64,000 bases of DNA from Streptacidiphilus rugosus AM-16 (GCF_000744655.1 NZ_JQMJ01000003.1:868001-932000); one strand, 5' to 3'; shown: positions 10,298 through 19,878, numbered from the stretch's first letter. A program made the numbers and translations. The notes: generated from the sequence alone by a model not told the origin.

Positions 10298-10326
10298 CGG
10301 CCCCGGCGTCCCTGACGCCGGGGCCG
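10298..10326 (+). terminator. tmk terminator hairpin
   Basis: A 13-bp perfect stem (CGGCCCCGGCGTC paired with GACGCCGGGGCCG) with a three-base loop is followed by TCGTTT, 47 bases after the tmk stop. Confidence 0.8.
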
Positions 10327-10400
10327 TCGTTTGTCGGCGTCGGCGGCTAGGCTGCCGGGAGCAGGGAGAGAGTCGGAGAGCGGCAGAGCGGCGGCGTGAC

Positions 10401-11597
10401 GTGAGCGTGTGGGACGACCTGGTCGGCCAGGACCAGGTGGTGGAGCAGCTCGTCTCCGCCGCCCAGGGAGCCCGCACCGTCGTGGCGGGGGAGGCTACGG
10501 GGGCGTCGGGCATGACGCACGCCTGGCTGTTCACCGGGCCTCCGGGGTCGGGGCGGTCCACGGCCGCGCGCGCGTTCGCGGCGGCGCTGCAGTGCACCTC
10601 GCCCGACATCGACCTGGGCGGTGTGCCCGGCTGTGGGTTCTGCGACGGCTGTCACACCGCGTTGATCGGCAGCCACGCCGACGTGAACACGGTGCGGACG
10701 GACGGGCTCAGCATCGGCGTCAAGGAGACGCGTGAGCTGGTTCGCAACGCGTCGATGTCGCCGGCCGGCCGCCGCTGGCAGGTGATCATCATCGAGGACG
10801 CGGACCGGCTCACCGAGGGCGCGGCCAACGTCCTGCTGAAGGCGATCGAGGAGCCCGCGCCCCGCACGGTGTGGCTGCTCTGCGCGCCGAGCGTCGAGGA
10901 CGCGCTGCCCACGATCCGCTCGCGCTGCCGTCTGCTCGTGCTGCGTTCGCCCGCGGTCGGTGCGGTAGCGGACGTGCTGATGCGCCGTGACGGCGTGGAT
11001 CCGGAGCTCGCGGCCTTCGCGGCCCGCGCCTCGCAGGGGCACATCGGGCGCGCGCGCCGGCTGGCCCAGGACGAGTCCGTGCGGGCGCGCCGCGCCGAGG
11101 TGCTGAAGCTGCCGCTGACGGTGGGAGATCTGGGCGCCTGCCTGGCCGGGGCCCAGGCGCTGGTGGACGCCGCGACGGCGGAGGCGAAGCAGGTCGCCGA
11201 GGAGGTCGACGCGAAGGAGACCGAGGAGCTGCGCGCGGCCCTCGGCGCGGCGGCGGGTGTCGGCGGGCGGATGCCTCGCGGTACGGCGGGCGCGATGAAG
11301 GAGCTCGAGGACCGGCAGAAGCGGCGGGCGACGCGTATCCAGCGGGACAGCCTCGACCTCGCGCTGCTCGACCTCGCGGGCTTCTACCGCGACGTGCTGG
11401 CGGTCCAGTTCGGGGCCGGCGGCGGGCTGTCCAACGAGGACCTGCGGTCGGGCGTCGAGCGTCTGGCGTCGCAGTCCACGCCGGAGGCCACGCTGCGCCG
11501 CATCGAGTCCGTGCTGGCCTGCCGCGACGCGATCGAGCGCAACGTGGCGCCGCTGCTCGCCGTCGAGGCCATGACGGTCGCCCTCCGCGCGGGCTGA
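10401..11597 (+). CDS. holB: DNA polymerase III delta' subunit
   Basis: Subunit of the clamp-loader complex that places the beta clamp on DNA. The GTG at 10401 gives VSVWDDLVGQDQVVEQL, the family N-terminus; 398 residues. The AAA+ fold shows a Walker-A-like loop GPPGSGRST at residues 46-54, with Arg in place of the catalytic Lys, as expected for a delta' that need not hydrolyse ATP. A zinc-binding set of four cysteines follows (CTS, then CGFCDGC). Walker B is IIIEDADRL, and the box ANVLLKAIEEP precedes the Ser-Arg-Cys motif (SRCRLLVL). The C-terminal helical domain is typical. It follows tmk after a terminator, the conserved actinobacterial neighbourhood. Confidence 0.95.
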   Translation: MSVWDDLVGQDQVVEQLVSAAQGARTVVAGEATGASGMTHAWLFTGPPGSGRSTAARAFAAALQCTSPDIDLGGVPGCGFCDGCHTALIGSHADVNTVRTDGLSIGVKETRELVRNASMSPAGRRWQVIIIEDADRLTEGAANVLLKAIEEPAPRTVWLLCAPSVEDALPTIRSRCRLLVLRSPAVGAVADVLMRRDGVDPELAAFAARASQGHIGRARRLAQDESVRARRAEVLKLPLTVGDLGACLAGAQALVDAATAEAKQVAEEVDAKETEELRAALGAAAGVGGRMPRGTAGAMKELEDRQKRRATRIQRDSLDLALLDLAGFYRDVLAVQFGAGGGLSNEDLRSGVERLASQSTPEATLRRIESVLACRDAIERNVAPLLAVEAMTVALRAG

Positions 11598-11796
11598 GCC
11601 GTCCCCGCGCCGCCCCCGCCTGGGCGCCGCTGCCGTCCTGCCTGGGCCCCGTGCCGCCCTGCCGACACACCGGCCGCCACCGCGTCGACCCTTGGGCGTC
11701 AGCCCGTCGTCACCTCGCACGATCCGGCCTTCGCTCATTCGGGTGGCAATGGACCGGAGAGTGATCACAGTCCCTCCGATGGGGGATCCGGTCAGG

Positions 11797-12858
11797 ATGA
11801 CCTTGTGGTGGAGCGCAGCGTTGATCGCTGCCGGGGCGACGGTCGGTGTCTGGCTCGCGGGCAGTGCGCTCGGCGCATGGCGGGAGGAACGGGCGGGGCA
11901 GGTCTACGAGTTGACGCCGCGCTACCTCGGCGCGGCGCTTCGGGCGGTCGCTGCCGCGCTCGCCCTGGCCTGCGCCCTGGCCGGCGGCGTGTTCGCCGCG
12001 GGATCAGGGGGCCAGCGCACCGTCGCCGACTCCCGGGCGCTCTCCTCCGCCGAACCCGGTTCGACGCCGGGCGCGAACCCCGGCGGTGCGGCGGCCAGGG
12101 CGTCGTCCGGCTCCGGGCGGGGTTCCTCCGGCTCGGCCTCCGACCGCGTGCACGCCGCGTCGGCCCCGCTGACCGCCGTCGGCACGTCCTCGGGCGGCCG
12201 GCTGCTCCAGGGCGGCCTGCCCGGGGTTCCGGGCCAGGTGAGGGTCTGGCTGCCCGCGCAGTACGCCGCGCACGCCGCCGCTCCGGCCGGTGCCGCCGCA
12301 GCGGCGGGAGCCGGGTTGCAGGCGCTCGTCGTCCGCGCTCCAGAGAGTGAGCTGTCGGAGGTCTGGGAGGGGCTGGCGGGTGCGGTGGCCGGCGGGCACG
12401 CGAACCCGTTCATCGCGGTCGCCCCGGCCGACCCCTGTGTACTTGCCGGGGACGACTCCGCCCTGCGTCGCGCGGTCGCGGCACAGTTCCACGTCGCCAC
12501 CCGGGCCCGCTCCTGGGCCGAGCTGGGCATGGACGCAGGCGCTGCCTGCGCGGCCACCGCCGAGCTGGCCCACCCGGACACCTACGCGGGCTCCGTCGCG
12601 CTCGGCGGCACGCTCCCGCATCCCGCCGCCGGGTCGGTGCCCGCAGGCGTGCGGCTGCTGCTCGCGCAGGCGCACCGGGACCTGCCCGCCCAGGCGGAGG
12701 CGAACCGGCTGCGGGCAGCGCTCACCGGCGCGCCGGACGCCGGAATCCGTCTCTCCGCGGTGGTCCGCGACATCTCCCCCGACCGTGAGCGCTTTCGTCT
12801 GGTCAGAATGGCGGCAAACTATCTGACCGAGGAGTTCGCCGCCGGCGCCCACCGCTGA
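11797..12858 (+). CDS. Membrane-anchored, catalytically degenerate esterase-like protein
   Basis: 353 residues if the ATG at 11797 is used; it follows GGGGGA at about 10 bases. In-frame alternatives are ATG 11749 and 11779. Two N-terminal membrane helices (about residues 3-22 and 46-68) lead into a Ser/Gly/Ala-rich linker and then an alpha/beta-hydrolase-like domain. The segment RVWLPAQYAAH and the later WAELGMDAGAACAA...HPDTYAGSVALGG match the layout of antigen-85/esterase-D-like enzymes, whose nucleophile elbow reads G-x-S-x-G-G. Here it reads GMDAGA, so the serine is Asp246. The usual substrate-loop region is also shortened. I infer a non-hydrolytic or altered role. A genuine membrane-bound enzyme with a different nucleophile is less likely. 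Confidence 0.6.
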   Translation: MTLWWSAALIAAGATVGVWLAGSALGAWREERAGQVYELTPRYLGAALRAVAAALALACALAGGVFAAGSGGQRTVADSRALSSAEPGSTPGANPGGAAARASSGSGRGSSGSASDRVHAASAPLTAVGTSSGGRLLQGGLPGVPGQVRVWLPAQYAAHAAAPAGAAAAAGAGLQALVVRAPESELSEVWEGLAGAVAGGHANPFIAVAPADPCVLAGDDSALRRAVAAQFHVATRARSWAELGMDAGAACAATAELAHPDTYAGSVALGGTLPHPAAGSVPAGVRLLLAQAHRDLPAQAEANRLRAALTGAPDAGIRLSAVVRDISPDRERFRLVRMAANYLTEEFAAGAHR

Positions 12859-12910
12859 CGCCTCCTCTCCGCCGAGCCGCCCCGCACCAGCATCGCCGTC
12901 GACACCAGCA

Positions 12911-12954
12911 GCACCACCCTCGTCAGCCGCACCACCCTCGTCAGCTGCACCACC
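12911..12954. repeat. 18-bp direct repeat upstream of TAP peptidase
   Basis: GCACCACCCTCGTCAGC occurs at 12911-12927 and again at 12929-12945, and a third copy begins at 12947 (GCACCACC). It lies in the 155-bp gap just before the peptidase gene. Confidence 0.7.
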
Positions 12955-13013
12955 GGCACCACCAGCCGGTCGTCGCCTCCCGCGTCGACCGACGCGTCCA
13001 TCTTGGGGAGAGC

Positions 13014-14630
13014 ATGAAGAGAACGCCCGTGACCAGGGCCGTCACGGCACTGACCGCCCTCGGTCTGGCGGCGTTGGCCGCCGGCTGCACCTCCTCGGCC
13101 CCGGCGCCCGGTTCCACCGCCGGAAGCGGCGCGACGGCCGCCTCCAGCGGGCCGTCCTCCGCCGACAACGCCCCCAGCAGCAACGCCGCCGCCACCCTGC
13201 AGCCGCTGCCCACCGAGGTCGCCGCGAACCTCCAGCCGTACTACGCGCAGCGGCTCTCCTGGCACAGCTGCGACTCCGGTTTCCAGTGCACGACCTTCAA
13301 GGTCCCGCTGGACTACTCCGACCCGGCCGGCGGGGACATCACCCTCTCGGCGGTCCGCAAGCCGGCCACCGGCCAGGGGATCCCACGGATCGGGTCGCTG
13401 CTGGTCAACCCGGGCGGACCCGGCGGCTCGGCGGTCGACTACGCCGAGTACGCGGCCATGAGCTTCCCGACCGTGGTCCGCGCCGCCTACGACATCGTCG
13501 GCGTCGACCCGCGCGGCGTCGCCCGCAGCGCCCCGGTGAAGTGCCTTTCCGACGCGCAGATGGACGCCTTCACCGCCGTCGACACCACCCCGGACAACCA
13601 GGCCGACGTCGACAAGCTCGTCGCGGCGGACAAGACCTTCGCCAAGGCGTGCCAGGCGCAGTCCGGCAAGCTGCTGGCGCACGTCAGCACCGTCGAGTCG
13701 GCGCGCGACATGGACGTCTTCCGCGCACTGCTCGGCGACGCCAAGCTGCACTACCTCGGCAAGTCCTACGGGACCTTCCTCGGCGCGACCTACGCGGGCC
13801 TGTTCCCCTCGAAGGTCGGCACGATGGTCCTGGACGGGGCGATGAACCCGTCGCTGAACGCGATGCAGCTGAACAGCCAGCAGGCGGGCGGCTTCGAGGT
13901 CGCCTTCGACGCCTTCGCCGCGGACTGCGTGAAGCGGTCGGGCTGCCCGCTCGGCACCGGCACCGTCGAGCAGGCCGGGGCGAAGCTGGACGCCTTCTTC
14001 CACTCGCTCGACAGCAAGCCGCTGCCGACCGGGCAGAGCCGTCAGCTCGACGAGGCGCTGGGCACCACCGGTGTGATCTCCGCCATGTACGACCAGACGC
14101 AGTGGCCGGACCTGCGGCTCGCCCTCACCGCGGCCGTGGACAACGGCGACGGGAAGGCGCTGCTCGCGCTCTCCGACCAGTACTACGAGCGCGGCCCCGA
14201 CGGGACCTACAGCAACCTGATGTACGCGAACTCGGCCGTCAACTGCCTCGACCTGCCGCCCGCCGCGACCTCGCCGGACCAGGTCCGCCAGGAGGCGCCG
14301 ACGTACGAGAAGGCCTCCCCGCAGTTCGGCACCACTCTCGCCTGGGGCGGCCTGACCTGCGCGTACTGGCCGGTGGCGGCCACCGGCGCACCGCACGTCA
14401 TCCCGGCGAAGGGCGCCGCGCCCATCCTCGTCGTGGGCACCATCCGCGACCCCGCGACCCCCTACGCCTGGGCGCAGGGCCTGGCCGCGCAGCTGGATTC
14501 GGGCTCGCTGCTGACCTACGACGGCGACGGCCACACCGCCTATTCGCGCGGCAGCAGCTGCATCGACGAGGCGGTCAACTCCTACCTGCTCGAGGGCCGC
14601 GTCCCGCCGAAGGGGACCGTCTGCCACTGA
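13014..14630 (+). CDS. Secreted lipoprotein peptidase of the TAP / alpha-beta hydrolase family
   Basis: 538 residues; an ATG behind GGGGAG. The N-terminus (MKRTPVTRAVTALTALGLAA) leads to the lipobox LAAGC, so the mature protein is a membrane-anchored lipoprotein, followed by an Ala/Ser/Pro linker. The hydrolase core has the oxyanion motif NPGGPGGSAVD, DPRGVARS, the nucleophile Ser251 in LGKSYGTFLG, Asp479 in RDPATP and His507 in GDGHTAY. The C-terminal TAP-like domain ends in a conserved Cys (PPKGTVCH) that probably pairs with an upstream Cys. Family members cleave N-terminal tripeptides or dipeptides from extracellular peptides; SlpD/SlpE of Streptomyces are relatives. Position after holB is conserved in streptomycetes. 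Confidence 0.93.
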   Translation: MKRTPVTRAVTALTALGLAALAAGCTSSAPAPGSTAGSGATAASSGPSSADNAPSSNAAATLQPLPTEVAANLQPYYAQRLSWHSCDSGFQCTTFKVPLDYSDPAGGDITLSAVRKPATGQGIPRIGSLLVNPGGPGGSAVDYAEYAAMSFPTVVRAAYDIVGVDPRGVARSAPVKCLSDAQMDAFTAVDTTPDNQADVDKLVAADKTFAKACQAQSGKLLAHVSTVESARDMDVFRALLGDAKLHYLGKSYGTFLGATYAGLFPSKVGTMVLDGAMNPSLNAMQLNSQQAGGFEVAFDAFAADCVKRSGCPLGTGTVEQAGAKLDAFFHSLDSKPLPTGQSRQLDEALGTTGVISAMYDQTQWPDLRLALTAAVDNGDGKALLALSDQYYERGPDGTYSNLMYANSAVNCLDLPPAATSPDQVRQEAPTYEKASPQFGTTLAWGGLTCAYWPVAATGAPHVIPAKGAAPILVVGTIRDPATPYAWAQGLAAQLDSGSLLTYDGDGHTAYSRGSSCIDEAVNSYLLEGRVPPKGTVCH

Positions 14631-14652
14631 CCCGGCCCAGCAGTTCGCGTCG

Positions 14653-14690
14653 GGGCGGTTGTCAGGAGTGACCGCCCTCGACGATCCTTT
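14653..14690 (+). terminator. Candidate terminator after TAP peptidase
   Basis: GGGCGGT (14653-14659) pairs with ACCGCCC (14671-14677), followed by the T-rich ATCCTTTCTTT. The stem is short (7 bp). Confidence 0.5.
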
Positions 14691-14744
14691 CTTTCGACCC
14701 GTCCGTCTTCCTGACGCCCCCTGTCGACGAAAGGCCGCACTGCC

Positions 14745-15434
14745 ATGTTCGGCGTGACCCACTACTCCACCTACGTGCTGGGTGCTCTGCTGATCGTTCT
14801 GCTGCCCGGCCCGAACTCGCTCTTCGTGCTCTCGGTCGCCGCGCGCAGCGGGATAGCCACCGGCTACCGCGCGGCGGCGGGCGTCTTCGTCGGCGACACG
14901 ACGCTGATCCTGCTCACCTCGCTCGGCGCGGCCTCCCTGCTGCGCGCCACCCCGCTGGTCTTCGACGCGGTGAAGCTGATCGGCGCGGTCTACCTGCTGG
15001 TGATCGGCTGGGGGATGCTCCGCGCCGCCCGCGCCCTCTGGCGCGACCGCCACGACGCGGCCGTGCCCTCGGAGACCAGGGAGACCCCGGAGACGGCCGC
15101 AGCCGCAGCCGCGGCCGAGCCGGCCGCGTCGGGTTCGCCCTTCCGCCGGGCCCTGGTCATCAGCCTGCTCAACCCGAAGGCGATCCTCTTCCTGCTCTCC
15201 TTCTTCGTGCAGTTCGTCGACCCGTCCTACTCCAGCCCGGCCCTCTCCTTCGCCATCCTCGGCGGCACGATCCAGTTCTTCAGCTTCGCCTACCTCACCA
15301 CCCTGATCCTGGCGGGCCACCGCCTCGCGGCCGTCTTCCGCTCCCGCCGCCGCCTCTCGGCCGGCCTCACCACGGGCGTCGCGGCCCTCTTCATCGGCTT
15401 CGCGGCGAAGCTGGCCACCGCCTCCGCGGGCTGA
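14745..15434 (+). CDS. LysE/RhtB-family amino acid exporter (LeuE-like)
   Basis: 229 residues with about six membrane helices; an ATG behind GAAAGG. The family signature LLPGPNSLFVLSVAARSG lies in the first helix. Residues 104-130 are a cytosolic loop rich in Ala/Glu. The second half contains SLLNPKAILFLLSFFVQFV, the LeuE-type NPK motif. Proteins of this family expel leucine, lysine or homoserine and related amino acids when these accumulate. The substrate here is not known. It lies directly before tRNA-Thr with no obvious functional link. Confidence 0.9.
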   Translation: MFGVTHYSTYVLGALLIVLLPGPNSLFVLSVAARSGIATGYRAAAGVFVGDTTLILLTSLGAASLLRATPLVFDAVKLIGAVYLLVIGWGMLRAARALWRDRHDAAVPSETRETPETAAAAAAAEPAASGSPFRRALVISLLNPKAILFLLSFFVQFVDPSYSSPALSFAILGGTIQFFSFAYLTTLILAGHRLAAVFRSRRRLSAGLTTGVAALFIGFAAKLATASAG

Positions 15435-15479
15435 CCGGCGGCCCGGGCGGGCGGTCGATCATGGTGTGATCGAAACGTG

Positions 15480-15510
15480 GTGCAGGAGCACCCTCCGAGC
15501 TGTGTAAACT
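15480..15510 (+). promoter_or_regulatory. Candidate tRNA-Thr promoter
   Basis: A -10-like TAAACT (15505-15510) lies 11 bases before the tRNA and sits in an AT-richer stretch. The -35 (GTGCAG at 15480) is weak and 19 bases away. Confidence 0.4.
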
Positions 15511-15521
15511 AATCCCCGTTC

Positions 15522-15595
15522 GCCGCCTTAGCTCAGTTGGCCAGAGCAACGCACTCGTAATGCGTAGGTCTCGGGTTCGAATCCCGAAGGCGGCT
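15522..15595 (+). tRNA. tRNA-Thr (anticodon CGT)
   Basis: A 74-base cloverleaf. The acceptor stem is GCCGCCT paired with AGGCGGC, with discriminator base T. The D arm contains AGCTCAGTTGG. The anticodon loop CTCGTAA gives anticodon CGT, which reads ACG threonine codons, common in this GC-rich genome. The T arm is CGGGTTCGAATCCCG. CCA is not encoded. Confidence 0.97.
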
Positions 15596-15599
15596 CCGC

Positions 15600-15639
15600 A
15601 GTGAAGCTCCAGGTCGGTCCTCCGGCCTGGAGCTTCACT
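15600..15639 (+). terminator. Strong terminator after tRNA-Thr
   Basis: AGTGAAGCTCCAGG pairs perfectly with CCTGGAGCTTCACT (14 bp) around a 12-base loop, starting four bases after the tRNA. Confidence 0.9.
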
Positions 15640-16014
15640 CGTTTGACGGCCTTCGGCGACGGCCTTCGGGCCGCCCCGCGGCCACGGCGGTGAGGCCGCT
15701 GGGACCTGCTCTCCCGGCCGTCGTTCGTCGACATCGAGCCCCTGGCTGCTCCCGGCGACCGGCGCGACGGCTGTCGTCGGCAGACCGAAGGCGCCTCCCA
15801 GGCTTCCGGCCCGCTGCCAGGGCCCTGCCCGCACCGCTGTCGGCCCGCTGCCCGCGCCGCTGTCGGGCTGCGTATGCACCCCTCTGCCCGATTCGCGGCG
15901 GCGGCATGTCGCCAAGACGGTGTGCCGCCATTCCCACCTGATCCGCTGGGCGTCGTGGGCGAACAGAATGCCTCCCATTCCATCGGTGCTCGACCCACCC
16001 TCGGAGGCCTTTTC
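15640..16014. other. Non-coding gap before S8 peptidase
   Basis: About 375 bases between the tRNA terminator and the peptidase. The peptidase frame is open back to an ATG at 15874, but that extension has no signal sequence. Apart from the GGAGG at 16003 I see no element here, and no direct repeat of the tRNA 3' end that would mark an integration site. Confidence 0.5.
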
Positions 16015-19000
16015 GTGTCGCCCTCATCCCCCCGTCGCGGGCTGATAGCCCTCGGCGCGGCCATGGTCGTGCTGGCGGTGACGCCGTCGAGCGCGTCCGC
16101 CGGCGCGGCCGTCCCGCGTTCCGCTCCCACTGCCGCCCTGTCGTCCCCGGCCGCCGCCGGTGCGACCCACACGGTCACGCTCATCACCGGAGACCGGGTC
16201 ACCGTGACGACCCTCGCCGACGGCCGCAGCGTCGCCTCCGTCGAGCGCCCGAAGAACCTGACCGGCGGCGTGCAGATGACGACGGTCGGCAAGGACCTCT
16301 TCGTCTATCCGAGCGAGACGCTGCCCTATCTCGCCGCGGGCGCGCTGGACCAGCGGCTCTTCGACGTCACCCGCCTGATCGCGGACGGGTACGACGACGC
16401 GCACACCAGCGGGCTTCCCCTCATCGTGCAGTACGGCGAAGGCGTCGGCAGCCGGGCGGCGGCCCGGGCGCTGCCGGGGACGAGTGTGCAGCGTGATCTC
16501 GCGGCCATCCACGGAGCCTCCGTCACCGCGAACCGCGCGCAGCCGACCGCCGTCTGGCAGGCCCTCACCCCCACCGGGTCGCTCGCCCGTGCCAAGTCCC
16601 TTGCGGCGAGCGTCGTTTCGGCCGCATCGCAGGGCCGGAGCGCGACCGCCGACGCCACCGCACCCGCCGTCTTCGGCGGGAACATCACGCACGTCTGGCT
16701 GGACGGCAAGGTCAAGTCCACCCTCGCGGAGAGCACGGCGCAGATCGGCGCGCCGGCGGCGTGGAGCGCGGGCGTCGACGGCAAGGGGGTGAACGTCGCG
16801 ATCCTGGACACCGGCGTCGACGCCGCTCACCCCGACATGGTGGGCCAGGTCGCCGACTCGCAGAGCTTCGTGCCGGGCGAGGACGTGACGGACCGGAACG
16901 GTCACGGCACGCACACCGCCTCCACCATCGCCGGCACGGGCGCGGCGTCGGGAGGAACCGAGAAGGGCGTCGCACCGGGCGCCCACTTGCTGGTCGGCAA
17001 GGTCCTCAGCAACGAGGGCTCCGGCGACGAGTCGTGGATCATCGCGGGCATGCAGTGGGCGGCGCAGACCGAGCACGCCAAGGTCGTCAGCATGAGCCTG
17101 GGGAGCACCGACCCCAGCGACGGCACGGACCCGATGAGCCAGGCCGTCGACGACCTGAGCACCTCCACCGGGGCGCTGTTCGTGATCGCGGCCGGAAACC
17201 AGTCCAGCGCCGGCATCGGCTCGCCCGGTGCCGCCACGGACGCGCTGACGGTGGGTGCGGTGGACTCGACCGACGCCCTGGCCTGGTTCTCCAGCTGGGG
17301 TCCGCGGGTGCCCGACGGCGGCCTGAAGCCGGAGATCACCGGTCCGGGGGTGGACATCCTCGCGGCCCGCTCGCAGTACTCCACCGAGGGTGGTTCCGGC
17401 TACTACATCAGTCTCAGCGGCACCTCCATGGCGACGCCTCATGTCGCCGGTGCGGCGGCGCTGTTGGCCGAGCAGCACCCGGACTGGACCGGGCAGCAGC
17501 TCAAGGACGCACTGGTCAGCACCTCCCACGAGACCGCGGACATCCCCCTGACCCAGGGCGGCGCGGGCCGCGTCGACGTCAAGGCGGCCGTGCTCGGCAC
17601 GGTCGACGCCTCGGCGACCGCCTGGTCCGGCTTCTACGCCTGGCCGCACACCGGCGACAAGCCCACCACCCGGACCGTCACCTACACCAACACCGGCGGC
17701 GCCGACGTCACGCTGAACCTCGCCGCCAAGGCGACCGGTCCGGACGGCAACCCGGCGCCCGCCGGTGTGTTCAGCCTGTCCGCGTCGAGCGTCACCGTCC
17801 CGGCCCACGGCACCGCGCAGGTGACCGTCACCGGCGACCCGAACGCCGCCGGCTACGGCGCGACGGACGGTCAACTGGAGGCCACCGACGCCGCCGACCC
17901 CAGCGGCGCCGTGGTCGCGCACACCCTGATCGGCATCGACCGTGAGGACGAGCGCTACAACCTCACCGTCAACGCCACCGATCGCTCGGGCCAGGCCCTG
18001 CCCGGCTACGCAGTGATCTACAAGACCGGCGACCCCTATCCGAACCAGATCATGATCCCGGCCTCGGGGACGCTGACCATGCGTCTGCCCAAGGGCGAGT
18101 ACTCGGTGCTGATGTACGCGGACCTGCCCGGCGCGGGCGGACCCGACGACCTCGGGCTCGGGGTGCTGTCGGTGCCGCAGGTCCAGCTGGACCAGAACCG
18201 GGTGGCGAACCTGGACGCCCGTCAGGCGCACCGGGTCGCCGCCATCACACCGCAGGCGTCCGTGGACGAGCTGGTCCGCGCGGAGTGGAACCGGACCACG
18301 CCGGGCGGCGGCCTGCTGAACGAGAACTACATCCTGCCGTCCGTCTACACCAGCCTGTGGGCGCAGAGCACCGCGCCGGTGACCGACGGCACCTTCCACC
18401 TCGACACCCGCTGGCGCAGGACCGTCGCGCCGCTGGTGGCGACGGCCACTCAGGCCCGGTTCCCGGCGGAGAGCTTCCCTGACCTCCTGCGCGAGCCCGG
18501 TTCGTCCCAACTGCCCGCCGGCACCAGCCACCTGGACGTCGTCTACGCGGGGAAGGGCACCGCTGCCGACTTCGACGGCCTGAACGTCAAGGGCAAGGCG
18601 GTGGTCGTGCAGTACGACCGCCAGTCCGACTACCTCAGCCAGGCCCAGGTCAACGCTGCACAGGCGGCGAACGCCACCGCGGCGGGGGCCAAGCTGCTGC
18701 TGGTCGCCAACGACACGGTGGGTCGCCTGTCCACCTGGTACGGCTCGGCCGACTTCACCACCGCCAGCGGGATCGAGGTCGACGGCCTGGAGACGGGTGA
18801 GGCCGACTCGCTGATCAGCGCGACCACGCGCGGACCGGTTCGACTCACGGTGACCTCCACCCCGAACTCGCCCTACGTCTACGACCTGGTCGAGCGCAAG
18901 GACGGCCGCATCCCCGCTTCGGATCTGACGTACCGTCCCACAGCCGGCAGCCTGGCCCGCATCGACCAGCGCTTCGCCGGGTCCGCCACCACGCCCGGCT

Positions 19001-19878
19001 CCAACGGCCGTTACGACCTGCAGAACTTCGACACCTACGGCGTCTTCTTCGACACCGTCCAGCAGCTCGGGACCAATCGCACCGACTGGGTCACCCCGGG
19101 CAACGGGGCGTTCACCTGGTACGAGCAGTCCGACGTCCTCAACGTGGTCGAGGAGCGCGCTCCGATCGCCGACCCCGGGGCGGGCACCAGGGCGGCCAAG
19201 ACCTGGTTCTCACCGGTGATCCACCCGCGACTGGGCGACAGCATCCTGCCCGACCGGCAGGGCGACTTCTTCTCCCTCAACGTCCCCGCCTGGGGCGACG
19301 GCGGCGCCGGGGACACCGGCTACGACTACGGAGACTGGCAGTCGACCCCGGACCAGCTGCACGAGACCGTTTCGCTCTACCAGGGCGCCACGCTGATCGG
19401 GTCGACCCCGCACCAGCAGCTCAACGTCTACACCCAGGTGAGCCCGGACCCGCTGCCGTACCGGCTGGTCGCGGAGACCTCGCAGAGCACGGTCTTCCCG
19501 ACCTCGACGGCCACCCGAACCGAATGGGGTTTCACCTCAGGGAACGGCTACGCGTACCTCCCGCTGATCCAGCTGGACTACGGCGTGGCCACCGACATCT
19601 CCGGCAACGCGGCACGCCGCACCACGCTCACGCTGACCGCCTCGCAGCTCCCCGGCGTCACCGGCGCGGGCACGGTCGACGGGGCCACCCTCCAGCTGTC
19701 CTTCGACGACGGCTCGACCTGGACGAACGCGACCCTGCACGCGAACGTGCACGGCACCTGGACCGTCGCGGTCAATGCGCCCGCCTCGGCCCGGTACGTG
19801 TCCCTGCGCGCCACCGCCCACGACACCGCCGGGAACACCGTCACGCAGACCGTCCTGCGGGCCTACGGCGTCAGGTAG
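16015..19878 (+). CDS. Secreted subtilisin-like serine peptidase (S8), large multidomain
   Basis: 1,287 residues. The GTG at 16015 is chosen because GGAGG lies 7 bases upstream and the product then begins with a signal peptide (basic PRRG, hydrophobic ALGAAMVVLAV, cut near SASA-G). The propeptide region (HTVTLITGDRVTV and following) is typical of streptomycete S8 proteins. The catalytic triad is Asp265 (ILDTGVD), His297 (NGHGTHTAS) and Ser471 (SGTSMATPHVAGAA). The rest, about 750 residues, is beta-rich: an Fn3-like segment, a PA-like insert around AGKGTAADFDGLNVKGKAVV, and a C-terminal beta-sandwich. It probably degrades extracellular protein. The next gene is another secreted peptidase of a different clan, in the same direction. 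Confidence 0.94.
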   Translation: MSPSSPRRGLIALGAAMVVLAVTPSSASAGAAVPRSAPTAALSSPAAAGATHTVTLITGDRVTVTTLADGRSVASVERPKNLTGGVQMTTVGKDLFVYPSETLPYLAAGALDQRLFDVTRLIADGYDDAHTSGLPLIVQYGEGVGSRAAARALPGTSVQRDLAAIHGASVTANRAQPTAVWQALTPTGSLARAKSLAASVVSAASQGRSATADATAPAVFGGNITHVWLDGKVKSTLAESTAQIGAPAAWSAGVDGKGVNVAILDTGVDAAHPDMVGQVADSQSFVPGEDVTDRNGHGTHTASTIAGTGAASGGTEKGVAPGAHLLVGKVLSNEGSGDESWIIAGMQWAAQTEHAKVVSMSLGSTDPSDGTDPMSQAVDDLSTSTGALFVIAAGNQSSAGIGSPGAATDALTVGAVDSTDALAWFSSWGPRVPDGGLKPEITGPGVDILAARSQYSTEGGSGYYISLSGTSMATPHVAGAAALLAEQHPDWTGQQLKDALVSTSHETADIPLTQGGAGRVDVKAAVLGTVDASATAWSGFYAWPHTGDKPTTRTVTYTNTGGADVTLNLAAKATGPDGNPAPAGVFSLSASSVTVPAHGTAQVTVTGDPNAAGYGATDGQLEATDAADPSGAVVAHTLIGIDREDERYNLTVNATDRSGQALPGYAVIYKTGDPYPNQIMIPASGTLTMRLPKGEYSVLMYADLPGAGGPDDLGLGVLSVPQVQLDQNRVANLDARQAHRVAAITPQASVDELVRAEWNRTTPGGGLLNENYILPSVYTSLWAQSTAPVTDGTFHLDTRWRRTVAPLVATATQARFPAESFPDLLREPGSSQLPAGTSHLDVVYAGKGTAADFDGLNVKGKAVVVQYDRQSDYLSQAQVNAAQAANATAAGAKLLLVANDTVGRLSTWYGSADFTTASGIEVDGLETGEADSLISATTRGPVRLTVTSTPNSPYVYDLVERKDGRIPASDLTYRPTAGSLARIDQRFAGSATTPGSNGRYDLQNFDTYGVFFDTVQQLGTNRTDWVTPGNGAFTWYEQSDVLNVVEERAPIADPGAGTRAAKTWFSPVIHPRLGDSILPDRQGDFFSLNVPAWGDGGAGDTGYDYGDWQSTPDQLHETVSLYQGATLIGSTPHQQLNVYTQVSPDPLPYRLVAETSQSTVFPTSTATRTEWGFTSGNGYAYLPLIQLDYGVATDISGNAARRTTLTLTASQLPGVTGAGTVDGATLQLSFDDGSTWTNATLHANVHGTWTVAVNAPASARYVSLRATAHDTAGNTVTQTVLRAYGVR

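Noticed and set aside
12819..15320. 833-residue antisense frame across the peptidase and exporter genes
   Set aside because: It covers two well-supported genes and has low-complexity composition.
15522..15640. Integration site of a mobile element at tRNA-Thr
   Set aside because: No integrase gene and no repeat of the tRNA 3' end was seen within the window.
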